Assembly: GCA_036824045.1 (NCBI GenBank) | Contig: DAITAZ010000002.1 | Location: 114,857 to 178,856, forward strand | Direction of reading: 5' to 3' | Origin: DAITAZ01 sp036824045 | GTDB taxonomy: Bacteria; Pseudomonadota; Gammaproteobacteria; Burkholderiales; Rhodocyclaceae | Length of the DNA: 64,000 nucleotides | In this document: piece by piece, positions 58,937 to 64,000 of the stretch | Layout of the letters: each line of letters opens with the position of its first letter | Numbering within the stretch: the first letter of the stretch is position 1 | The notes under the pieces: generated by a model | What the model saw: the letters and a program-made list of their open reading frames with translations, nothing else | What the model was told of the DNA's origin: nothing | The model's database searches: none | Translations under genes and position numbers: made by a program

Positions 58937-59662
58937 CAGTTTACTCAGGTTCTTCCACGCCAATGCTCCCATACCGCCAATGTCGTGTAACCGGAGAGCT
59001 TTATAGTCTTCCACCGACTTCCTGATCAGGTTCTTGAGCGAGCGGTTGCTGGCGCCGCCTAGCCGCATCTTGACAAGAATGCTCGGTACATAGCTGCTTC
59101 TGATCTTCGCCCGCCCTAATAGACGAAGCATGCATTCGTAATCCGCAGCGATCCTGAAGTTGGTATCGAAGGCACCCATTTTGGTGTAAATGGCGCGCTT
59201 CACATAGAAAGTGGGGTGAGGCGGCATCCAGCCCCAGCGCAGTCGCCCAGAGCGGAACTCCCCCGCTTTCCAATAGCGAACAATCTGGTCCGGCGCAGAC
59301 TTCTTCACATACACCAGATCACCATAAACCGCATCCACCCCCGGCTCGCGGAAACCTGCCGCGATCCTCGACAACACACTTTTATCGGCAAACACGTCAT
59401 CGGAATGGAGAAAACCAACAACATCGCCAGTCGCCAATCGAATGCCTTTGTTCAAAGCGTCATAGATTCCACCGTCTGGCTCACTCACGACTATCGATAG
59501 CCGATCGCTGTATTTCTGGATCAGTTCGAGCGTCCCATCCGTCGACCCGCCATCGATGACGATCCGTTCAACATCCGGATAGTCCTGAGCCAATACAGAC
59601 TCGATGGCATCGCCAATGGTTTCGACGTTGTTGTACACAACAGTAATAACGGATATTTTCAT
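58883..59662 (-). CDS. Glycosyltransferase family 2
   Basis: A 259-residue GT-A fold glycosyltransferase. Nucleotide-sugar motif SVITVVYNNVETIGDAIESVLAQ, IDGGSTDGTLE, and the LHSDD (DxD-like) region. The ATG at 59662 is used. The stop codon is inside the 55-bp duplicated sequence, so the gene is complete. Sugar and acceptor unknown; exopolysaccharide or LPS assembly is likely from neighbours. Confidence 0.87.
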   Translation of the reverse strand: MKISVITVVYNNVETIGDAIESVLAQDYPDVERIVIDGGSTDGTLELIQKYSDRLSIVVSEPDGGIYDALNKGIRLATGDVVGFLHSDDVFADKSVLSRIAAGFREPGVDAVYGDLVYVKKSAPDQIVRYWKAGEFRSGRLRWGWMPPHPTFYVKRAIYTKMGAFDTNFRIAADYECMLRLLGRAKIRSSYVPSILVKMRLGGASNRSLKNLIRKSVEDYKALRLHDIGGMGALAWKNLSKLRQFPMRNHAESATPVTE

Positions 59663-59873
59663 TGGGCTTCTCCGTGCCCGATGGTGACTACCTGGGCCTC
59701 GACCCGGAGCCATCCGGTTTTTCCCGCCCCACAGTGAGGATTTTGCTCTCAATCGTCCGCTCGCCGCAAAAAATCGTAGAAAAATCAGCAGGGAAATCAG
59801 TCTCCCCAACTTGGGCTCGGCCGACGCCAAAAAGTTAACGGCGCCACATCCATATTCTGAAACGCCCTGCCAA

Positions 59874-61025
59874 TCAGTCAGTCATCACCTCGGGTGGACG
59901 CTCTCCACCTTGAAGCAACCACGTGTATGCCCGACAAAACGCCGACGCTACCGATTCCCACCCGAATGCGGACTGCGCCCAAGCCCTTCCTCGCTCCCCC
60001 ATCCTGGCCAGTTCCTGGTCCTCGGTGGCAACCGCCTGCTTCAGTGCTTGGCTCAGCCCCTCCACTCCAACGTCGCACCACCAGCCACATCTGTTTTCCA
60101 GCAACCCACTCCAAGGGGCACCTCGGGTCGCTATCACAGGCAGACCCGCCGCTAGCGCTTCAGCCACGACGAGACCGAAATTCTCGCTGTGACTTGGCAA
60201 AACGAATAAGTCAGCATCAGAAAAGTGCCGCCATTTGGCATCGTCATCCAGGGGTCCGACAAAGGTGAATTGGGATGACAGCCCTAAGCGTCCGATTTCA
60301 GCCTCCACCATCCGCCGGTGCCCGCCTTCATCAGGTCCCGCGATGCACACATCCCAATCCGGTGGCCGCACTTTCGCCCAAGCCTGAGCGAGTTCTACGA
60401 GCCCTTTAACCGGATGTATCCGCCCGAGAAACAGCGCGGTCTTCCTGCCCTTCCCCCTGACTGACACACGAGCCGTTCCGGAAGGGAACTGAATTCCATT
60501 GGGAATGACCGCCACGGGGTTGATAAGTCCCTGAGCGCGAATATCAAAGTACTCCTGCTTGGCGGTGGCATGCAGAAGCGACGCCCGCGCCAAGTCATTT
60601 CCCTGGTACGCGAGCCAAGCCAATCTCTTCTTTGCCCGGTTGTTTTTCATCGCCCAGGAGCTCAACATTCCGTGCACGCTGACCACCCGAGGAATCTCCC
60701 TACGTCGACAAAACTCGGCCGACAAGTGGTTATTTGCGAGCCAGACACCATGGTCGTGAATCAGTGACACGCCTTTGGGCCGGTTTGCCAATTGTTCGAG
60801 CGTCAGCTCAAAGTTCCCAAGTCGCTGCCTTCGGTTTTCCGCCCACACCAACCTCAATCCAACGTTAGAGCACCTTGGATAAACCGGGGCCGCAGCGGAT
60901 TGAACTTGAGTGACGAGATCAACCCCCACACCCGCCGATGCCAGATGATCACACAAGGGCGGTACGCAGCGGGCAGTGCCCCCCGTCTTCAAGCTTAAGT
61001 GGGCGATGGTATGAACAATCTGCAT
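59874..61025 (-). CDS. Glycosyltransferase family 4 (group 1)
   Basis: A 383-residue GT-B glycosyltransferase. LSLKTGGTARCV at the N-terminus, FLGRIHPVKGLVEL in the sugar-nucleotide half and SHSENFGLVVAEALAAGLPVIAT (EX7E-type donor motif). Complete. It is the middle of a three-gene minus-strand group with the deacetylase and the GT2 gene. Confidence 0.9.
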   Translation of the reverse strand: MQIVHTIAHLSLKTGGTARCVPPLCDHLASAGVGVDLVTQVQSAAAPVYPRCSNVGLRLVWAENRRQRLGNFELTLEQLANRPKGVSLIHDHGVWLANNHLSAEFCRRREIPRVVSVHGMLSSWAMKNNRAKKRLAWLAYQGNDLARASLLHATAKQEYFDIRAQGLINPVAVIPNGIQFPSGTARVSVRGKGRKTALFLGRIHPVKGLVELAQAWAKVRPPDWDVCIAGPDEGGHRRMVEAEIGRLGLSSQFTFVGPLDDDAKWRHFSDADLFVLPSHSENFGLVVAEALAAGLPVIATRGAPWSGLLENRCGWWCDVGVEGLSQALKQAVATEDQELARMGERGRAWAQSAFGWESVASAFCRAYTWLLQGGERPPEVMTD

Positions 61026-61105
61026 CGGTTACTTTGGCTGAGAAACGCACTTCGCATCAGAGGTAAGCCGCCGGGACGCATGGAGCGTTGAGTGAAGCCG
61101 GTTAT

Positions 61106-61987
61106 TCAGGACTCTCGGTTGCCTTGAGCGAAGTATTGAATATGGGAAATCGGCCACTGCGCCTCAAAGTGGTGGCGAGGGATGCTGAAAATATCGGTCT
61201 CCCCTGGCCTGACCGTGCCCCGGTATGCACCAAAGCAGGCACGATAGCCGGCGGTTGTAACGAAACCAAGAGACGCGGGGTCCGCATCACTCGGTTTCCC
61301 GAATGGCCACGATATATAGTCACACGGCGCACCAAGATACTGCTCGAGCTCTACTTTTGAGCCAGCAATTTCATCGCGCATCCGGACGGGGTCAGACGAA
61401 ATCTGGGAAAACCGCGCATGCGTGCGCGTGTGGGAGCCAATCTCGAAGCCAAGATCCTGCGCTCTGCGAAGATCATCCCACGATGCCATTTCGATCACAG
61501 CCCGATACTCGGCCGTATTCAGGCAATAGTCTGCCGTCGTTTCCCAATCTGCGCCGATCAGTCCCGAGGGCACAAAAAACATGCAAGGGACGCGATGGCG
61601 ATGCAAAATTGGAGCCGCATTGGCAAAGTTATTCTTAAAGCCATCATCAAAGGAGAGGTGGAAGTAAGCGCCATCGATCGGACGCTCCCCCTTTGCCATG
61701 GCTACACAGGTGGGCGTATCCACGAACGTGCCCAATTGCTTGAGCCTGACGACGATCTGCTCGAACTCCTTCAGTTGATCGTCAAACACATAGTGACAAT
61801 ACAGATTTCGGAGAAAGCGCTCTTCCCCACGCCGCTGCAGACGGGCCAATGCAGACAGCGACAAGTCTCGAGCCATCTTCCTGGCCTGCTCTCCCAGTCC
61901 AGATGGTGCATGAGCGGCCTCTCTCCACTTTCGCGCATACGCTGACACGCCCGTTATCCCCTTCCTGTGAGATTTTCCGAATCGCAT
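61106..61987 (-). CDS. Polysaccharide deacetylase (NodB homology)
   Basis: A 293-residue NodB-fold protein. The catalytic FHLSFDDGFKNNF holds the metal/base aspartates and IGSHTRTHARF the histidine pair. The ATG at 61987 is a tentative start; upstream codons offer only a TTG. Such enzymes deacetylate N-acetylglucosamine polymers or peptidoglycan-like substrates. It belongs to the neighbouring glycosyltransferase group. Confidence 0.82.
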   Translation of the reverse strand: MRFGKSHRKGITGVSAYARKWREAAHAPSGLGEQARKMARDLSLSALARLQRRGEERFLRNLYCHYVFDDQLKEFEQIVVRLKQLGTFVDTPTCVAMAKGERPIDGAYFHLSFDDGFKNNFANAAPILHRHRVPCMFFVPSGLIGADWETTADYCLNTAEYRAVIEMASWDDLRRAQDLGFEIGSHTRTHARFSQISSDPVRMRDEIAGSKVELEQYLGAPCDYISWPFGKPSDADPASLGFVTTAGYRACFGAYRGTVRPGETDIFSIPRHHFEAQWPISHIQYFAQGNRES

Positions 61988-62517
61988 ATCGGGTGCATCG
62001 CCCGAACTTCGAGCCAGATACACCTTAACCGGCGCAGAGTGTGCCTCAGCGCCGCAAGAAAACAACCAAACCTTTCACGGACGCCCGCTATACGCCTAGA
62101 CAAGAAGAATGCAGCGGTGTCCACACGAACCGGGGTGTTTGAATGACGTACCGGATCCACATCACCTCACCTCTTGATGAAGCATGCTCCATGCTTGAGT
62201 CGCAGCACCATGACGGCTCCTCCGGACTTTAACGGCAGAAAGCCGCCCGTGATCAGTGCTGTCAAAGGTACTCGATCGAGCTCTGTGGGGAAAAATCACC
62301 TTACACAAACCAACAATTAATAGATAACATATATAAGACAAAAGAGCCCAAAGAATGCGAGCTCGTCGTCCGGAGGGACGCGGCTTCGACTTCCCCACGC
62401 GTTTGGGGCGAGAAGTACAAAAAGGCTTAAAATGTCGGGCCCGCGGCGCCAGCCTGTTCCCGTGCCGCAAGCCACAACCACCCTATTCCAGCCGTTCGTC
62501 AAAGAAAGGATCCAGCC
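61988..62517. other. 530-bp intergenic region before acnB
   Basis: No convincing gene; the frames here are short and unlike proteins. The part 62295-62345 is AT-rich with TTACAC (62301-62306) and TAACAT (62325-62330, 18 bases on), a weak candidate for the acnB promoter that would leave a leader of about 180 bases. The part 61988-62290 would hold the upstream region of the minus-strand polysaccharide group; no promoter was recognised. Confidence 0.4.
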
Positions 62518-64000
62518 GTGCTAGAAGCTTACCGTGCCCACGTTGCAGAGCGTGCAGCCCTCGGCATCCCCCCCTTGCCCCTGTCGAAGCAACAGACCAC
62601 CGAGTTGGTCGCCCTGCTGAAGAATCCGCCGGCTGGCGAGGAAGCCGCCCTGGTCGAGTTGATTACTTATCGCGTTCCGGCTGGCGTGGATGACGCAGCC
62701 AAGGTCAAAGCCGAGTTCCTGGCCAAGGTTGCCAAGGGCGAGGAGTCCTGCAGCCTGATCTCCAAAGTCACGGCGACCGAACTGCTCGGCACCATGCTGG
62801 GCGGCTATAACGTCAAACCGCTGATCGACCTGCTGGCTTGCGGCGAATGCGGAGCTGCCGCTGCCGAAGGCCTGAAGAAGACACTGCTGGTGTTCGACTA
62901 TTTCCATGATGTTGCCGAGCTGGCCAAGGCCGGCAACGCCAACGCCAAAGCCGTCATGCAGTCGTGGGCCGACGCCGAGTGGTTCACCTCGCGTCCGGAA
63001 GTACCGGCTTCGCAGAAGCTGACCGTCTTCAAGGTCACCGGCGAAACCAACACCGACGACCTGTCGCCGGCGCCGGATGCCTGGTCGCGCCCGGACATCC
63101 CACTGCACGCCCTGGCCATGCTGAAGAACCCGCGTCCGGGTATCGAAGCCGACGAGCCGGGTACCCGCGGCCCGATCAAGCAACTGGAAAAGCTGGCTGC
63201 CAAGGGCAACCTGATCGCCTACGTCGGTGACGTGGTCGGTACCGGTTCTTCCCGCAAGTCCGCCACCAACTCCGTGCTGTGGTTCACCGGCGAAGACATC
63301 CCCTTCGTCCCGAACAAGCGTTTCGGCGGCGTCTGCCTGGGCTCCAAGATCGCTCCGATCTTCTTCAACACGATGGAAGATGCCGGCGCCCTGCCGATCG
63401 AAATCGACGCCGGTCAGATGGACATGGGCGACGAGATCGAACTGAAGGTTGACGGCGCCACCGGCAAGGTCACCGCCACCAAGAACGGTGCCGTGATCGC
63501 CGAATCCCAGCTCAAGACCCTCGTCATCCTCGACGAAGTCCGTGCTGGCGGCCGTATCCCGCTGATCATTGGCCGTGGCCTGACCGCCAAGGCGCGTGAA
63601 GCCCTCAGCCTGCCGGCCTCGACCCTGTTCCGTCTGCCGCAACAGCCGAACGATCCGGGCACCGGCTACTCGCTGGCCCAGAAGATGGTCGGCCGCGCCT
63701 GTGGCCTGCCGGAAGGCAAAGGCATCCTCCCGGGTACCTACTGCGAACCGAAGATGACCACCGTCGGTTCCCAGGACACCACCGGCCCGATGACCCGCGA
63801 CGAGCTAAAGGATCTAGCCTGCCTCGGCTTCTCCGCCGACATGGTGATGCAGTCCTTCTGCCACACCGCAGCTTATCCGAAGCTGGTAGACGTCAAGATG
63901 CACCGCGAACTGCCGACCTTCATCGCCAACCGTGGCGGCGTTGCCCTGCGTCCGGGCGACGGCGTCATCCACTCCTGGCTGAACCGCCTGCTGTTGCCGG
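62518..64000 (+). CDS. acnB: Aconitate hydratase B, 3' end outside window
   Basis: A partial gene of 494 codons of about 860. It starts with GTG behind AAAGGA at seven bases. The N-terminus LEAYRAHVAERAALGIPPLPL and the HEAT-like then swivel domain order (VTGETNTDDLSPAPDAW, YVGDVVGTGSSRKSATNS) identify AcnB, a TCA enzyme also able to dehydrate 2-methylcitrate derivatives. The Fe-S cysteines lie beyond the edge. Codon use is that of a highly expressed gene. Confidence 0.95.
   Translation, partial: MLEAYRAHVAERAALGIPPLPLSKQQTTELVALLKNPPAGEEAALVELITYRVPAGVDDAAKVKAEFLAKVAKGEESCSLISKVTATELLGTMLGGYNVKPLIDLLACGECGAAAAEGLKKTLLVFDYFHDVAELAKAGNANAKAVMQSWADAEWFTSRPEVPASQKLTVFKVTGETNTDDLSPAPDAWSRPDIPLHALAMLKNPRPGIEADEPGTRGPIKQLEKLAAKGNLIAYVGDVVGTGSSRKSATNSVLWFTGEDIPFVPNKRFGGVCLGSKIAPIFFNTMEDAGALPIEIDAGQMDMGDEIELKVDGATGKVTATKNGAVIAESQLKTLVILDEVRAGGRIPLIIGRGLTAKAREALSLPASTLFRLPQQPNDPGTGYSLAQKMVGRACGLPEGKGILPGTYCEPKMTTVGSQDTTGPMTRDELKDLACLGFSADMVMQSFCHTAAYPKLVDVKMHRELPTFIANRGGVALRPGDGVIHSWLNRLLLP

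Noticed and set aside
62162..62470. Possible small protein gene on the minus strand before acnB
   Set aside because: Basic, low-complexity product without family features and no ribosome site; treated as noncoding.

Overview
The window looks like a GC-rich scaffold from a betaproteobacterium, probably a metagenome-assembled or draft genome, because it contains a 100-N gap. The order purM / AI-2E-type permease / hda / HAD phosphatase / pcnB / ... / panB / panC and the queA-tgt-yajC-secD-secF block are typical of Rhodocyclales- or Nitrosomonadales-like Betaproteobacteria. The lineage call is an inference from gene order and protein character, not from a search.

Layout. 1-6.1 kb: hemerythrin and DUF2249 proteins (denitrification/NO-type accessory genes), a nitronate monooxygenase-like flavoprotein, an alpha/beta hydrolase, nth, DUF1841, two small cytochromes c, a MoxR ATPase and a TusA-like protein. 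6.1-15.1 kb: a tight five-gene minus-strand operon with DabA (DUF2309, inorganic carbon accumulation) and four NuoL/M/N-type proton-channel subunits. A CBS-domain gene lies divergent to it, followed by cobA and the VWA-domain gene that normally partners MoxR. 18.2-21.4 kb: a 1050-residue SEFIR-NACHT-FGE protein. It resembles a bacterial NLR-like conflict protein, and its last 35 residues look like the variable region of a diversity-generating retroelement target. 21.5-33.6 kb: housekeeping genes (GATase, purM, permease, hda, HAD, pcnB, deoxynucleoside kinase, panBC, htpG with a good sigma-32 promoter, esterase). 33.7-34.3 kb: an HTH-receiver regulator.

35-51.7 kb is a catabolic island. A minus-strand operon of ten genes encodes a Liv-type ABC importer (with permease and ATPase fused), a feruloyl-CoA synthase-like ligase, enoyl-CoA hydratase, thiolase, SDR dehydrogenase, 4-hydroxybenzoyl-CoA-type thioesterase and acyl-CoA dehydrogenase. 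Next to it, divergent transcription units encode 3-hydroxybenzoate 6-monooxygenase, a zeta-GST maleylpyruvate isomerase, gentisate dioxygenase and fumarylpyruvate hydrolase. Each half has its own MarR regulator and a divergent promoter region carrying palindromes over the promoter elements. Together they make a coherent inferred route: a 3-hydroxyphenylpropanoid is imported, activated, beta-oxidised to a hydroxybenzoyl-CoA, released as 3-hydroxybenzoate and finished through gentisate to fumarate and pyruvate.

52.2-58.6 kb: tRNA-Leu(CAA), queA, tgt, yajC, secD, secF and a b561-type cytochrome. The assembly gap (58782-58881) is flanked by an exact 55-bp duplication, so the two contigs probably simply overlap. 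58.9-62.0 kb: two glycosyltransferases and a polysaccharide deacetylase, an exopolysaccharide fragment. The window ends inside acnB, which starts at a GTG.
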